A stretch of 64,000 bases of DNA from Anaerofustis stercorihominis DSM 17244. GTDB taxonomy: Bacteria > Bacillota > Clostridia > Eubacteriales > Anaerofustaceae. The notes beneath the pieces were generated by a model. That model was not told the DNA's origin. It did no database searches and saw only the letters and a list, made by a program, of their open reading frames with translations. The position numbers and the translations under genes were made by a program. Where the stretch lies: assembly GCF_000154825.1 (NCBI RefSeq), contig NZ_DS560019.1, forward strand, positions 1,158,501-1,222,500, given 5' to 3'. Numbering within the stretch: position 1 is the stretch's first letter; every line of letters starts with the position of its first letter. Below, in pieces: positions 1-9,422 of this stretch.

Positions 1-268
1 AGCTTGTGTTCATGATATCCCAGATCCTGTGGATTTCTTCTGAAACGTTGTCTACGAATTTTTGCGGAGTTATCCCCGCTTCATTTGCTTTTGTTTCTAT
101 TTTTTGTCCGTGTTCGTCCGTTCCCGTTTGGAAATATACGTCGTATCCGGTAAGTCTTTTATATCTTGCTATACTGTCGGCCAATACTATTTCATAAGTA
201 TTTCCTATATGAGGTTTCCCCGAAGTATAAGCTATTGCGGTTGAAATATAATATGGTTTTTTACTCAT
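1..268 (-). CDS. metG: Methionyl-tRNA synthetase, N-terminal part (runs off the window)
   Basis: Charges tRNA-Met with methionine in the cytoplasm. The minus strand reads from an ATG at 266-268 to the window edge without a stop, giving about 89 residues of a class I synthetase Rossmann fold. The start TAIAYTSGKPHIGN carries the HIGH-type signature (HIGN, residues 20-23), followed by RYKRLTGYDVYFQTGTDEHG, which is typical of MetG. The KMSKS loop, zinc knuckle and anticodon-binding domain lie outside the window. An ATG eight bases upstream is closed at once by TGA, so 268 is the start; an AAGGAG lies about 10 bases before it. The gene points away from the rest of the window. Confidence 0.93.
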   Translation of the reverse strand, partial: MSKKPYYISTAIAYTSGKPHIGNTYEIVLADSIARYKRLTGYDVYFQTGTDEHGQKIETKANEAGITPQKFVDNVSEEIHRIWDIMNTS

Positions 269-305
269 TTACTCATCTCTCCTTAATAAAAGCAATAATA
301 ACTTA

Positions 306-334
306 ATATTACCAAATATCACCTTTAAAATCAA
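306..334 (-). promoter_or_regulatory. Probable promoter of metG
   Basis: Read on the minus strand there is TTGATT (329-334), a 17-base spacer and TAATAT (306-311), about 40 bases before the metG start. This is a sigma-A-type match found by eye. Confidence 0.5.
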
Positions 335-413
335 TTATATTAATATTTTATCCTAAAAAATCATAACAAAACCTTTAATGATTTTACTTATATCATAAAT
401 AATCACTTTTCTC

Positions 414-449
414 TGTTCACTTGAACAAATCAAGTTTAATTGGTATTAT
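414..449 (+). promoter_or_regulatory. Probable promoter with a palindrome over the -35 box
   Basis: TTGAAC (421-426), a 17-base spacer and TATTAT (444-449) precede the small gene at 520. A 14-base palindrome, TGTTCACTTGAACA (414-427), covers the -35 box and could be a repressor site. No regulator can be named from the sequence. Confidence 0.5.
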
Positions 450-519
450 ATATTTAAGAATTATTTCTGTGATTTTTTATTGAGTTTGTATTTTGTTTTA
501 TTAAAGATAGAGGGAAAAA

Positions 520-867
520 ATGAATAAATTATATGTGGATATGACCGGTATCAACGGAGGTTTCGGGATAGCGGCGGATAGTGACGGTGGATATATAGGA
601 GGTATAGGACTCGACTTTGAACTTTGGAGCAGAAATCCTATATATTATATTTCAAAAGAACTTAAATGTTATTTGATAAACAAAAGCAGTAAAAGGTTTA
701 TGAAATCACCGAAGGATTGGAAAAGTTCTTTGACACCTTATGATAAAATTACGATTTATAAATCGAAAGCGGAAGCGGAAAAATATGTGGACTTTTTAGA
801 TATAAATGATGAGCTTGGGGATTTGCCTTCCGCAAAAGATCTTTTTCCCGAAAATGTAATATTTTAA
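520..867 (+). CDS. Hypothetical protein, 115 aa
   Basis: I do not recognise a family. The product is soluble-looking, with no signal peptide or membrane segment. Residues 8-32 are glycine-rich (GINGGFGIAADSDGGYIGG) and the C-terminal third is charged. The ATG follows AGAGGG at a normal distance and has its own promoter-like sequence, so it is probably a real single-gene unit. It lies between divergent metG and rel, and the neighbours give no functional hint. Confidence 0.6.
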   Translation: MNKLYVDMTGINGGFGIAADSDGGYIGGIGLDFELWSRNPIYYISKELKCYLINKSSKRFMKSPKDWKSSLTPYDKITIYKSKAEAEKYVDFLDINDELGDLPSAKDLFPENVIF

Positions 868-926
868 TCAGATATGGTCATTATTACATTTAATGTTATA
901 TTGTTATATCTGATAATATTTTATCA
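867..926. repeat. Inverted repeats after the 115-aa gene
   Basis: ATCAGATAT (867-875) is the exact complement of ATATCTGAT (906-914), and TGATAA (911-916) pairs with TTATCA (921-926) across TATT. These AT-rich hairpins may weakly terminate the upstream gene, but no convincing T-tract follows. Confidence 0.35.
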
Positions 927-931
927 AAAAG

Positions 932-960
932 TTGAACGTTTTAATGGTTTATGTTATTAT
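932..960 (+). promoter_or_regulatory. Probable promoter of rel
   Basis: TTGAAC (932-937), a 17-base spacer and TATTAT (955-960) sit about 60 bases before the rel start. Confidence 0.55.
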
Positions 961-1018
961 AAAAGGCAACAATTAAGGACTTATTATGTAATGTTTTTTT
1001 ACTGAAAGGAGGGTAATC

Positions 1019-3178
1019 ATGGAAATGCTAAAAAGACTTGAAGAAAGAATAAAAGAATATTCAAAGGATGCAAATCTGGAGATAATCGAGCGTGCATATC
1101 TTCTTGCCAAAGACGCTCATAAAAATCAGACTCGTTATTCCGGAGAACCTTATATATCACACCCTCTTGAAGTAGCCTTTATTTTGACGGATCTGCATAT
1201 GGATACCGATACAGTATGTGCTGCGATTTTACACGATGTTATAGAAGATACATCCGCAAGCTATGATATGATAAAAAGTAATTTTAATGAAAATATAGCA
1301 AACCTCGTAGACGGTGTCACTAAAATAGGTAAGCTTCAGTTTGTGACAAAAGAGCAGAGAGAAGCGGAAAATCTGAGAAAAATGGTTATAGCCATGGCAA
1401 ATGACGTGAGAGTTATAATCATCAAATTAGCCGACAGGCTTCATAATATGAGGACCCTCTCAGCAATGAGACCCGATAAACAAAGGCAAAAGGCAAGGGA
1501 GACTCTCGATATATATGCTCCCATTGCTCACAGGCTCGGTATTTCCAAAATAAAGTGGGAACTCGAAGATCTTGCTTTATTATATTTGGACCCGGAAGCA
1601 TATCACGATATAGCAAGGAAAGTAGCCCTTAAAAGAGAAGAAAGAGAAGCCTTTATCGACAATGTAAAATATATGCTCGGTAAAGTACTTAAAGAGTCGG
1701 GTATCGACGCAAAGATAGAAGGGCGTCCGAAACACTTTTATTCCATTTACAGAAAGATGAAAAAAGGCAAAGCCTTTGAAGAAATATATGATTTATTTGC
1801 CATAAGGGTCTTGGTCGATACCGTAAAGGACTGTTATGGTGTCCTCGGGATGGCACATACCCTTTGGAACCCTATGCCGGGAAGATTTAAAGATTATATA
1901 GCAATGCCTAAGCCTAATATGTATCAGTCGCTTCATACGACTGTATTCACAAAGGGCTCCGAACCTTTTGAAATACAGATAAGGACCTATGAAATGCACA
2001 GGACAGCCGAGTACGGTATCGCTGCACACTGGAAGTACAAAGAAGGTTCAATAAATAAAAAAGATGATAATTTCGAGAAGAGACTCATTTGGATAAGAGA
2101 ACTGATGGAAATGGAAAATGAACTTGAAAATGCAGATGAGTTCATGGAAGGAGTCAAATTTGATTTATTTACAGACGAAGTTTTCGTATTCACGCCGAAT
2201 TCAAAGGTTATTCAGCTTCCAAGCGGAGCTTGTCCGATAGATTTTGCATATAGGATACATTCCGATATCGGTAATCAGTGCGTAGGCGCAAAGGTAAACG
2301 GAAAAATGGCACCTCTTACCTATAAACTTCAAAACGGAGATATCGTAAGCATAATCACTTCTCCGAATTCAAAAGGACCTAGCAGGGACTGGCTTAATAT
2401 AGTTAAGAGTTCTCATGCAAAGACGAAGATAAAAGCTTTCTTTAAAAAAGCCGACAGAGAAGAGAATATAATAAGAGGCAAAGAAGCCTTGGAAAAAGAA
2501 GTAAAAAAAGAGGGCTATTCCTTAAGTACCATTGCCACAAACGGACATCTCGAATTTGTCAAAAAGAGATTCAACGTAAATACGTGGGACGATTTATATT
2601 CCGCAATCGGTTATGGAGGGCTTAAAAGCGGACTTGTTTTTCAAAGGATAAAGGATAATTTTAAGGACGAGTTTGAAAACGAAGAAAAGGAAAAAGAAGT
2701 CAAACTTGTTAAAAATAAGAAGAGTAAAAACGGCAATGCAATAAACGTTCAGGGATATACCGACCTTGCAGTTTTCTTTTCAAACTGTTGTAATCCGGTA
2801 CCGGGAGACAATATCGTAGGTTATATCACGAAAAACAGGGGGGTCTCCATTCACAGGGCCGATTGTATAAATGTAAGCAATACGATAAATCAGGAGAGAC
2901 TTATAAACGTATCGTGGAACAGTGATGTTTTAAACGAAAACAAGACTTTTGAAGCCGATGTAAGGGTCACTGCACAGGATAGGATAGGTCTTGCGGCAGA
3001 GATAACGACCATAGTCAGCAATGAAGGTTTCAGTATGTCTAACTTTTCTGCATGCTCGGATAATAAGCACGGTTCGACAGTAAATATAAGTTTGAACGTT
3101 CATAATACAAAAGAACTTGAAGATCTATTCAGAAAAATCAAAAATGTTCAGGGCGTTAAAGATGTTTACAGAGTGTAG
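1019..3178 (+). CDS. rel: Bifunctional (p)ppGpp synthetase/hydrolase, RelA/SpoT family
   Basis: Makes and degrades (p)ppGpp, the stringent-response alarmone. At 719 aa it has the usual long-RSH length. The N-terminal HD hydrolase domain shows H48 and LHDVIED (H72-D73), so hydrolysis should be intact. The synthetase domain follows, with GRPKHFYSIYRKM and the loop MPGRFKDYIAMPK. The RFKD form of that loop is the signature of bifunctional Rel/SpoT enzymes; monofunctional RelA has EFDD. A TGS domain and a C-terminal ACT domain (QDRIGLAAEITTIVSNEGF) complete it. An AAAGGAGG fixes the ATG. Many Firmicutes have recJ-apt-rel together; here recJ-apt lies about 24 kb away and rel is followed by deoD. 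Confidence 0.96.
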   Translation: MEMLKRLEERIKEYSKDANLEIIERAYLLAKDAHKNQTRYSGEPYISHPLEVAFILTDLHMDTDTVCAAILHDVIEDTSASYDMIKSNFNENIANLVDGVTKIGKLQFVTKEQREAENLRKMVIAMANDVRVIIIKLADRLHNMRTLSAMRPDKQRQKARETLDIYAPIAHRLGISKIKWELEDLALLYLDPEAYHDIARKVALKREEREAFIDNVKYMLGKVLKESGIDAKIEGRPKHFYSIYRKMKKGKAFEEIYDLFAIRVLVDTVKDCYGVLGMAHTLWNPMPGRFKDYIAMPKPNMYQSLHTTVFTKGSEPFEIQIRTYEMHRTAEYGIAAHWKYKEGSINKKDDNFEKRLIWIRELMEMENELENADEFMEGVKFDLFTDEVFVFTPNSKVIQLPSGACPIDFAYRIHSDIGNQCVGAKVNGKMAPLTYKLQNGDIVSIITSPNSKGPSRDWLNIVKSSHAKTKIKAFFKKADREENIIRGKEALEKEVKKEGYSLSTIATNGHLEFVKKRFNVNTWDDLYSAIGYGGLKSGLVFQRIKDNFKDEFENEEKEKEVKLVKNKKSKNGNAINVQGYTDLAVFFSNCCNPVPGDNIVGYITKNRGVSIHRADCINVSNTINQERLINVSWNSDVLNENKTFEADVRVTAQDRIGLAAEITTIVSNEGFSMSNFSACSDNKHGSTVNISLNVHNTKELEDLFRKIKNVQGVKDVYRV

Positions 3179-3205
3179 TATCTTGCTGTGATTTATAAGA
3201 TACTA
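3176..3205. repeat. Perfect 9-bp hairpin at the rel stop codon
   Basis: TAGTATCTT (3176-3184) pairs exactly with AAGATACTA (3197-3205) across 12 bases. No T-run follows, so it may be a processing or attenuation element between rel and deoD rather than an intrinsic terminator. Confidence 0.4.
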
Positions 3206-3235
3206 CGAATTTAATCAATATAAAAGGAGGATATC

Positions 3236-3952
3236 ATGACAGTACCAACACCTCATATAAATGCAAAAGAAGGGGATTTTCATAAGACGGTTTTAATGCC
3301 GGGGGATCCTTTAAGAGCAAAATATATTGCCGAAAACTTTTTAAGTGAAGCGGCGGAAGTAACCAATGTAAGAGGGATGCTGGGATACAGCGGAAAGTAT
3401 AAGGGTAAGAATATTTCCGTAATGGGTTCGGGAATGGGTATACCTTCAATAAGTATTTATTCTCATGAGTTATACAGTTTTTACGGAGTTGAAAATATAA
3501 TAAGGATCGGAAGCTGCGGAGGGTACAGCGAAGACGTGAATGTAAATGATGTGATAATAGCGCAGGGTGCATGTACTAATTCCAATTTTATGTCTCAGTT
3601 TCATTTGGAAGGGACTTTTGCTCCCATAGCGGACTTTGAACTTTTATTGAATACTTTTAATAAAGCAAAAGAGCTTGGTATAGATGCTAAAGTGGGAAAT
3701 GTACTATCCAGCGATAACTTTTATGCACAGGGAAGTGAAGGCTGGAAAAAGTGGAAAGATCTGGGTGTACTTGCGGTTGAAATGGAAACCGCGGGATTAT
3801 ATGCCGAAGCGGCAAGCCTGAATAAAAAAGCTCTCGGGATATTTACCGTAAGCGATCACTTTATTTATACCGATACGATACTTTCAAGCAAAGAAAGAGA
3901 AACTAAGCTGAATGACATGATAACACTTGCTCTTGAGACTTTTGCGGAGTAA
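3236..3952 (+). CDS. deoD: Purine-nucleoside phosphorylase, DeoD type
   Basis: Phosphorolyses purine (deoxy)nucleosides to the base plus (deoxy)ribose-1-phosphate in purine salvage. The 238 aa match the hexameric DeoD family length. The start [15 protein letters not shown], the phosphate-binding [16 protein letters not shown], the central [16 protein letters not shown], the nucleoside-contacting [12 protein letters not shown] and the late SDHFIYTD block are all present. An AAGGAGG precedes the ATG. It lies 57 bases after rel with only a non-terminator hairpin between, so co-transcription with rel is possible, which would place purine salvage next to alarmone synthesis. Confidence 0.95.
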   Translation: MTVPTPHINAKEGDFHKTVLMPGDPLRAKYIAENFLSEAAEVTNVRGMLGYSGKYKGKNISVMGSGMGIPSISIYSHELYSFYGVENIIRIGSCGGYSEDVNVNDVIIAQGACTNSNFMSQFHLEGTFAPIADFELLLNTFNKAKELGIDAKVGNVLSSDNFYAQGSEGWKKWKDLGVLAVEMETAGLYAEAASLNKKALGIFTVSDHFIYTDTILSSKERETKLNDMITLALETFAE

Positions 3953-3983
3953 AATAAATACAATTAAATATTTATGAAATAAT

Positions 3984-4017
3984 AAGACATTGCATATGTT
4001 GCAGTGTCTTTTGTTTT
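3984..4017 (+). terminator. Intrinsic terminator after deoD
   Basis: AAGACATTGC pairs with GCAGTGTCTT (one G-T wobble) across a 7-base loop and is followed by TTGTTTT. Confidence 0.8.
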
Positions 4018-4326
4018 GAATTGATATCAGTAAAAATTGGGAAAAGTAAAATTTATTTTATGTATAAATAAAATGTCAAGGATTAGAATTTTTAAGAAAT
4101 CAAATATAAATTATATAATAAAAGAATTAAAAATTTACTTGGTTTTATAAAATTATTTTTAATAATGATATTAAGAAGTTTAATTTATGGAATATAAGTA
4201 ACAATATAATATATTTTTATATACATTAAAAAGGTATGAAAATTGTTTTAATTTAAATCATATATACAAATATGGATTTTAGAAGCGGTAATATGATTAT
4301 GGTATATTAAATACAAAAATAAAACG
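4018..4326. other. AT-rich intergenic stretch before glpK
   Basis: About 310 bases of very AT-rich DNA. I see no gene, repeat copy or structured RNA in it; the glpK promoter lies at its right end. Confidence 0.6.
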
Positions 4327-4355
4327 TTGATAAACGTATACATAAATACTATAAT
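4327..4355 (+). promoter_or_regulatory. Promoter of glpK
   Basis: TTGATA (4327-4332), exactly 17 bases, then TATAAT (4350-4355); the GAGGTGG ribosome site and ATG follow within 35 bases. Confidence 0.75.
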
Positions 4356-4384
4356 ATATCTATAAACATAAAAGAGGTGGTCGT

Positions 4385-5887
4385 ATGAAAAAATATATTT
4401 TAGCTATTGACTCGGGAACGACGAGCTGCAGGACGATTTTATTTGATGATGAAGCTAATATAGTAAGCGTTGAGCAGAGAGAATTCAAGCAGATATATCC
4501 GAAAGCGGGATATGTGGAGCATGACGCAATGGAAATATGGATGACACAGCTATTTACCATAAAGCAGTGTGTTCAAAAATCCGGTGTCGATGTAAAAGAC
4601 ATAAAAGGAGTAGGTATAACAAATCAAAGGGAAACTACCGTAGTATGGGATAAAGATACCGGATATCCTATATATAATGCTATCGTATGGCAGTGCAGAA
4701 GGACTGCGGACATATGCGAAGATTTAAAGGATAAGGGGTTTAGCGAATACATAATGAATGCTACGGGGCTTGAAATAGACGCTTATTTTTCAGGGACGAA
4801 AATCAAATGGATATTGGATAATGTAGAGGGAGCCAGAGAAAAAGCCGAAGACGGCAAATTACTGTTCGGAACGATAGATACATGGCTTATATATAACCTT
4901 ACAAAGGGCAAATATCATGTGAGTGACTATACCAATGCTTCTAGGACGATGCTATATAATATAAAAGAATTAAAATGGGACGAAAAGATCCTTGAAGCTT
5001 TAGATATACCTAAATCAATGCTTCCAACGGTTGTGGACAGCAGCGGGATAATAGGAAATATGGATAAAGAAATAATCGGAGAAGAGATACCTATAGCAGG
5101 TGTTGCGGGAGATCAGCAGTCTGCACTATTCGGTCAGGGGTGTTATGAAGTGGGCGAAGCAAAGAATACTTACGGGACGGGTCTTTTCCTTCTTATGAAT
5201 ACTGGAGAAGAACCTATAAAATCGAAGAACGGGCTTCTTACTACGATAGCATACGGAATAGATGGTACGGTTAATTATGCTTTGGAAGGAAGTGTATTTA
5301 TCGGCGGTGCTGTCGTTCAGTGGTTAAGAGATGAGCTTGGACTTATTCAAACCGCAAAAGAAACTTATGATATAGCGATGAGCGTTGAAGATACGAACGG
5401 GGTATATATCGTTCCCGCATTTACGGGAATGGGGGCTCCTTACTGGGATATGTATGCAAAAGGGATAATCACCGGGCTTACCAGAGGTGCAAAGAAAGCA
5501 CACATAGTGAGGGCGGCACTTGAAAGTATCGCCTATCAAACAAGGGATTTGTTGGATGCTATAATCGAAGACAGCAATGTTCCTTTAAAAGAATTGATGG
5601 TAGACGGCGGGGCGTGTGAAAATGACTTTATAATGCAGTTTCAGGCAAATATGCTGAATTGTCCGGTAAATAAACCGAACTGTATAGAATCCACCGCTTT
5701 GGGTGCTGCATTCCTTGCAGGACTTGCGACGGGGGTATGGAAAGATAAAGATGAACTTAAAAAGGTAAGGACAACAAAGAAGATTTTTACCAATGAGATA
5801 ATAGATGAAAAAAGAGAGGAGTTATACTCAGGGTGGAAAAAATCCGTTGATATTTGTTTGACAAAAAAAGAAGAAGCTTTTGTGTAA
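4385..5887 (+). CDS. glpK: Glycerol kinase
   Basis: Phosphorylates glycerol to sn-glycerol-3-phosphate with ATP, feeding lipid synthesis and glycolysis. The 500 aa match the FGGY-family length. The ATPase-fold motif [13 protein letters not shown] is at residues 8-20, followed by [28 protein letters not shown] and the C-terminal [14 protein letters not shown] near-consensus promoter and strong terminator bracket it, so it is a single-gene unit. The facilitator and glycerol-phosphate dehydrogenase or oxidase genes often found beside glpK are not in this window. Confidence 0.96.
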   Translation: MKKYILAIDSGTTSCRTILFDDEANIVSVEQREFKQIYPKAGYVEHDAMEIWMTQLFTIKQCVQKSGVDVKDIKGVGITNQRETTVVWDKDTGYPIYNAIVWQCRRTADICEDLKDKGFSEYIMNATGLEIDAYFSGTKIKWILDNVEGAREKAEDGKLLFGTIDTWLIYNLTKGKYHVSDYTNASRTMLYNIKELKWDEKILEALDIPKSMLPTVVDSSGIIGNMDKEIIGEEIPIAGVAGDQQSALFGQGCYEVGEAKNTYGTGLFLLMNTGEEPIKSKNGLLTTIAYGIDGTVNYALEGSVFIGGAVVQWLRDELGLIQTAKETYDIAMSVEDTNGVYIVPAFTGMGAPYWDMYAKGIITGLTRGAKKAHIVRAALESIAYQTRDLLDAIIEDSNVPLKELMVDGGACENDFIMQFQANMLNCPVNKPNCIESTALGAAFLAGLATGVWKDKDELKKVRTTKKIFTNEIIDEKREELYSGWKKSVDICLTKKEEAFV

Positions 5888-5891
5888 TATT

Positions 5892-5916
5892 AAGACCGCT
5901 TTAAGCGGTCTTTTTT
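5892..5916 (+). terminator. Intrinsic terminator after glpK
   Basis: AAGACCGC pairs with GCGGTCTT around TTTAA, followed by six T. Confidence 0.9.
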
Positions 5917-5943
5917 GATATCTAAATTTTCAGTTTTTATTTC

Positions 5944-5980
5944 GGGGCACTACGCCTGCCTGCGGCAGATTCCGCGCCCC
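5944..5980 (-). repeat. Dispersed structured repeat, copy 1 of 5
   Basis: On the minus strand it reads GGGGC (outer stem), GCGGAAT (loop), CTGCC-GCA-GGCAG (apical hairpin), GCGTAGT (loop), GCCCC (outer stem), 37 bases. The same architecture recurs at 10211, 15795, 40634 and 43409. It sits just after the glpK terminator. Confidence 0.9.
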
Positions 5981-6201
5981 TTGGTATACGCTAAACAGCT
6001 TTTAATATCTTAATAAAATTTTTATAAAATATATTCATCACAAAATAAGAACAAATGTTCATATTTCTATGTACATTTAAAATATTTTGTAGTAAAATTA
6101 AATTAAATCTTATAATAATGTGTTTAATGTGAAGTATAAAGTATATAGGAATTAGGTTGGTTTAATAAAAAATAAAAATTGATTATTAAGGAGGTATTTA
6201 T
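5981..6201. other. Intergenic region upstream of uvrB
   Basis: AT-rich, no gene. A promoter for uvrB must lie here but no single -35/-10 pair stands out. An AAGGAGG is present just before the uvrB ATG. Confidence 0.5.
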
Positions 6202-8193
6202 ATGCCTGAATTTAAAGTGCATTCTCCCTTTGAACCGTCGGGAGGACAGCCAGAAGTAATAGATAAGTTATCAAAGAGTATACTCTCAGGGAACAGAGAC
6301 CAGACTCTTCTCGGTGTTACCGGCTGCGGTAAGACTTATATAATGGCAAAGATAATAGAAAAGGTGCAAAGACCCGCTCTTATTATGGCTCACAACAAAA
6401 CTTTGGCGGCTCAGCTTGCGAATGAGTTCAGAAGTTTCTTCCCCGATAATGCGGTGGAATATTTTGTAAGCTACTATGATTATTATCAGCCCGAAGCATA
6501 TGTTCCGGGAAGAGACTTATATATAGCCAAGGACTCCAGCATAAACGACGATATAGATAAACTTCGTCACTCTGCGACCTCGGCGTTATTCGAGCGTAAA
6601 GACGTCATAATAATAGCGTCTGTAAGTTGTATTTACGGACTGGGTAGTCCTTTCCACTATAAAGAACAAGTCTTATCTCTTCGTCCTGGAATGATAAAAG
6701 AAAGAGACGATGTGATAAGGAAGCTCATAGATATACAGTACACGAGAAACGATATAGATTTTCACAGAGGGACTTTCAGAGTCAGAGGAGACAGCGTAGA
6801 GGTATTTCCTGCCAACAGCAGTGAAGAAGCAATAAGGATAGAATTCTTCGATGATGAAATAGACAGGATACTCGAGATAAACTCACTGACGGGAGAGATA
6901 ATAAGGAGTATAAAGCATCCTTTTATTTATCCTGCAAGTCATTATGTTACGGATGAAGTGAGTATAAATAGAGCCCTTAAATCCATAAGCGAAGAATTAA
7001 AAGTTACGGCAGAGGAATTTGAAAAGAACGGGAAGCTTTTGGAAGCACAAAGAATAAGAGAAAGAACTAATTACGATATAGAAATGCTTAGGGAAATAGG
7101 AAGCTGTAAAGGAATAGAAAATTATTCAAGACATCTTAATGATCTTCCTCCCGGAGCTCCTCCTTATACTTTGCTTGATTATTTCCCGAAAGATTTTGTT
7201 ACGTTCATAGATGAATCTCATGTAAGCGTACCTCAGATAAGAGGTATGTACGCAGGGGACAGAGCAAGAAAGATGAACCTTGTGGATTACGGTTTCAGAC
7301 TTCCTTCAGCTCTCGATAACAGACCACTTAACTTTGAAGAGTTTGAAGAGAGGATGAACCAGCTTGTATACGTATCCGCCACTCCGAACGATTATGAAAA
7401 AGAACGTTCCAAAGAAATAGCGGAATGTATAGTAAGACCTACCGGACTTATCGACCCTAAGATAACCGTAAAAGAAACAAAAGGTCAGATAGAAGACTTG
7501 ATAGGAAGGATAAAGGAAAAGACCGATAAACATGAAAAAGTCCTCGTTACTACTCTTACGAAGCGTATGGCGGAAGATTTAACGAACTACTTAAGTGAAG
7601 TCGGTATAAGAGTGGAATACCTTCACTCCGATGTGGATACCATAGAGAGGATGAAGCTGATAAAGGATTTAAGAGATGATGTATTCGACGTGCTTGTGGG
7701 TATAAATCTCTTAAGAGAAGGTCTTGATATCCCGGAAGTATCTCTCGTAGCCATACTTGACGCGGATAAGGAAGGTTTCCTCAGAAGCGAGACTTCTCTG
7801 ATTCAGACAATAGGCAGAGCGGCGAGACATCTTGGAGGGGAAGTAGTCATGTATGCGGATAAGATGACCCCGTCAATGGAAAGAGCCATAGGAGAAACCG
7901 ACAGAAGAAGAAAGATACAATCCGAGTACAATGAAAAACATCATATCACTCCGAAAGGCATAGTCAAGTCTACGGAAAATGCAATGTCAGCCCTTTCCAT
8001 AGAAGACGTGAATGCAGAAGATGTAGTAAAGAAGATTACTTCAAACAAAGAAGAATTTGAACATGATGTGGATAAAGAAATCGAATTGTTAACTACGCAA
8101 ATGAAATTATATGCGAAGAATTTGGAATTCGAACTTGCGGCAAAACTCAGAGATGAGATAGATAAACTAAAAAAATTAAAAACAAAACAATAA
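6202..8193 (+). CDS. uvrB: UvrABC excinuclease subunit B
   Basis: The DNA-damage verification helicase of nucleotide excision repair; it receives damaged DNA from UvrA and recruits UvrC. The 663 aa match the family. Walker A GVTGCGKT is at residues 38-45, the damage-probing beta-hairpin [13 protein letters not shown] near 92-104, the DEAD-like box as DESH, then VYVSATP, the helicase C-terminal block ([30 protein letters not shown]) and a C-terminal UVR motif ([19 protein letters not shown]) that binds UvrC. An AAGGAGG supports the ATG. It ends at a terminator; uvrA is not downstream as in many Firmicutes. Confidence 0.97.
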   Translation: MPEFKVHSPFEPSGGQPEVIDKLSKSILSGNRDQTLLGVTGCGKTYIMAKIIEKVQRPALIMAHNKTLAAQLANEFRSFFPDNAVEYFVSYYDYYQPEAYVPGRDLYIAKDSSINDDIDKLRHSATSALFERKDVIIIASVSCIYGLGSPFHYKEQVLSLRPGMIKERDDVIRKLIDIQYTRNDIDFHRGTFRVRGDSVEVFPANSSEEAIRIEFFDDEIDRILEINSLTGEIIRSIKHPFIYPASHYVTDEVSINRALKSISEELKVTAEEFEKNGKLLEAQRIRERTNYDIEMLREIGSCKGIENYSRHLNDLPPGAPPYTLLDYFPKDFVTFIDESHVSVPQIRGMYAGDRARKMNLVDYGFRLPSALDNRPLNFEEFEERMNQLVYVSATPNDYEKERSKEIAECIVRPTGLIDPKITVKETKGQIEDLIGRIKEKTDKHEKVLVTTLTKRMAEDLTNYLSEVGIRVEYLHSDVDTIERMKLIKDLRDDVFDVLVGINLLREGLDIPEVSLVAILDADKEGFLRSETSLIQTIGRAARHLGGEVVMYADKMTPSMERAIGETDRRRKIQSEYNEKHHITPKGIVKSTENAMSALSIEDVNAEDVVKKITSNKEEFEHDVDKEIELLTTQMKLYAKNLEFELAAKLRDEIDKLKKLKTKQ

Positions 8194-8198
8194 AGTTT

Positions 8199-8226
8199 AC
8201 CTCCTAAAAAGGAGGTTTTTTATTTT
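8199..8226 (+). terminator. Intrinsic terminator after uvrB
   Basis: ACCTCCT pairs with AGGAGGT around AAAA, followed by TTTTTTATTTTT. Confidence 0.9.
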
Positions 8227-8289
8227 TATTGTTCTTTTTTTTGTCCATATAAAATATATATTATTAAATATATTGTTAGGAGAAAAATT

Positions 8290-8571
8290 ATGGACAACAA
8301 AAGTGTAACGGATCAAAGGCTCGAACTATATAACAGAGGAAACCTTAAAATAAATGACTGTATAGATGTGCATAACTTTAATGACGAAACGGTGGTTTTG
8401 GAAACTTCTCTTGGTATGCTTACGATAAACGGAGAAGACTTAAAAATAGAAAAACTTAATCTTGAAGACGGAGAAATTGCTCTTAACGGAAATATCTATG
8501 CTATAAATTATGATGACGATATAGACTTTATGGAAAAATCATCGGGATTCTTTTCTAAGATATTTAAATAA
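8290..8571 (+). CDS. yabP: YabP family sporulation-type protein
   Basis: A small soluble protein of 93 aa. In Bacillus, YabP is made in the mother cell and is needed for spore cortex assembly together with YabQ. The sequence RLELYNRGNLKINDCIDVHNF followed by VLETSLGMLTINGEDLKIEKL is the characteristic YabP/YqfC fold segment. The stop codon overlaps the next ATG (yabQ) in the TAATG style, so the two are translationally coupled. Whether this organism sporulates cannot be told from the window. Confidence 0.85.
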   Translation: MDNKSVTDQRLELYNRGNLKINDCIDVHNFNDETVVLETSLGMLTINGEDLKIEKLNLEDGEIALNGNIYAINYDDDIDFMEKSSGFFSKIFK

Positions 8572-9146
8572 TGAATAATAATTTATATTCGCAGTATTTA
8601 GTTCTGCTGGAGACCTTTTACGGCGGATGTATACTCGGGATATTATATCACACAATAACGATAATTATTTATGCTCTTACAAAAAGGGTGACCCTTTCGG
8701 ATCTTTGTTTTTGCTTGGTAGCGGGAGTTTTTACGGTCAACCTATTTTTTAAGACTACATATTTTGATTTGAGATATTACAGTGTACTGAGTTTTGTATT
8801 GGGTTTTACGGCGTACTATTTTCTGATATCACCTTTTTATAAAAGTCTTCTTTTGTTTATAACGAGGAAACTGGGACTCATAAAGACAAATACAAAAAAG
8901 GGTATAGTAAAGAGGAAAAGAAAATTTGTTAAGAAACACCAAAAGTCTATCGGCAAAATTAAAAGTTTATTAAAAAGATTTTTGTCTATTCCATTAAAAA
9001 TAAAAATGAGTTATAATAAATTTAAAGTATATCTTAAAAAAGAAGGAATAGATAATGAGAAGAGAGGACTTAGAACTTTTAAATCCCCAAGACAGCATAG
9101 AAGCGAGAAAAAGAAAGAAAAAAAGATTAAAAAAGAGAGCAGGTAA
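8571..9146 (+). CDS. yabQ: YabQ family spore-cortex-type membrane protein
   Basis: An integral membrane protein with about four hydrophobic segments in the first 110 residues (beginning LLETFYGGCILGILYHTITI), which is the YabQ domain. A very basic lysine-rich cytoplasmic tail of about 80 residues follows. It starts at the ATG overlapping the yabP stop. The final 92 bases overlap the start of divIC in another frame, so part of the tail encodes both proteins. The yabP-yabQ-divIC order is the conserved Firmicutes order, which supports the call. Confidence 0.82.
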   Translation: MNNNLYSQYLVLLETFYGGCILGILYHTITIIIYALTKRVTLSDLCFCLVAGVFTVNLFFKTTYFDLRYYSVLSFVLGFTAYYFLISPFYKSLLLFITRKLGLIKTNTKKGIVKRKRKFVKKHQKSIGKIKSLLKRFLSIPLKIKMSYNKFKVYLKKEGIDNEKRGLRTFKSPRQHRSEKKKEKKIKKESR

Positions 9147-9420
9147 GAAAAAAAGAGTTATTCTTTTGATACTGACTGCTGTCTTTACTTTGTTTGCGGT
9201 CAAGATGCTGACTATGGAATACAAATATTATTCCTTGAATAAGCAAAAAAATGAACTTACTCAGCAGATTAGCGAAGAAAAGCTTAAATCGAAGGAACTT
9301 AATGAAGAGCTTAATAATTCCGACAGTAAGTCTTATATAGAGTATCTGGCAAAAAAATATCTCGGACTTATCTATCCCAACGAAAAAGTATATGTAACAA
9401 ACGAAAAGGACAAAAAATAA
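9055..9420 (+). CDS. divIC: Septum formation initiator, DivIC/FtsB family
   Basis: A bitopic divisome protein of 121 aa. There is a basic cytoplasmic N-terminus (residues 18-34 nearly all K/R), one membrane segment (VILLILTAVFTLFAVKML), then an extracytoplasmic coiled coil (NKQKNELTQQISEEKLKSK) and the family's C-terminal YIEYLAKKYLGLIYPNE block. It is expected to pair with FtsL-type proteins at the division site. The ATG at 9055 has AAGGAA five bases upstream and lies inside yabQ, so the overlap of 92 bases looks genuine. tatD follows three bases after the stop. Confidence 0.88.
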   Translation: MRREDLELLNPQDSIEARKRKKKRLKKRAGKKKRVILLILTAVFTLFAVKMLTMEYKYYSLNKQKNELTQQISEEKLKSKELNEELNNSDSKSYIEYLAKKYLGLIYPNEKVYVTNEKDKK

Positions 9421-9422
9421 TT

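Noticed and set aside
6-244. Two small plus-strand frames at the left edge
   Set aside because: They lie antisense to the metG N-terminus, which is well supported by HIGN and flanking blocks.
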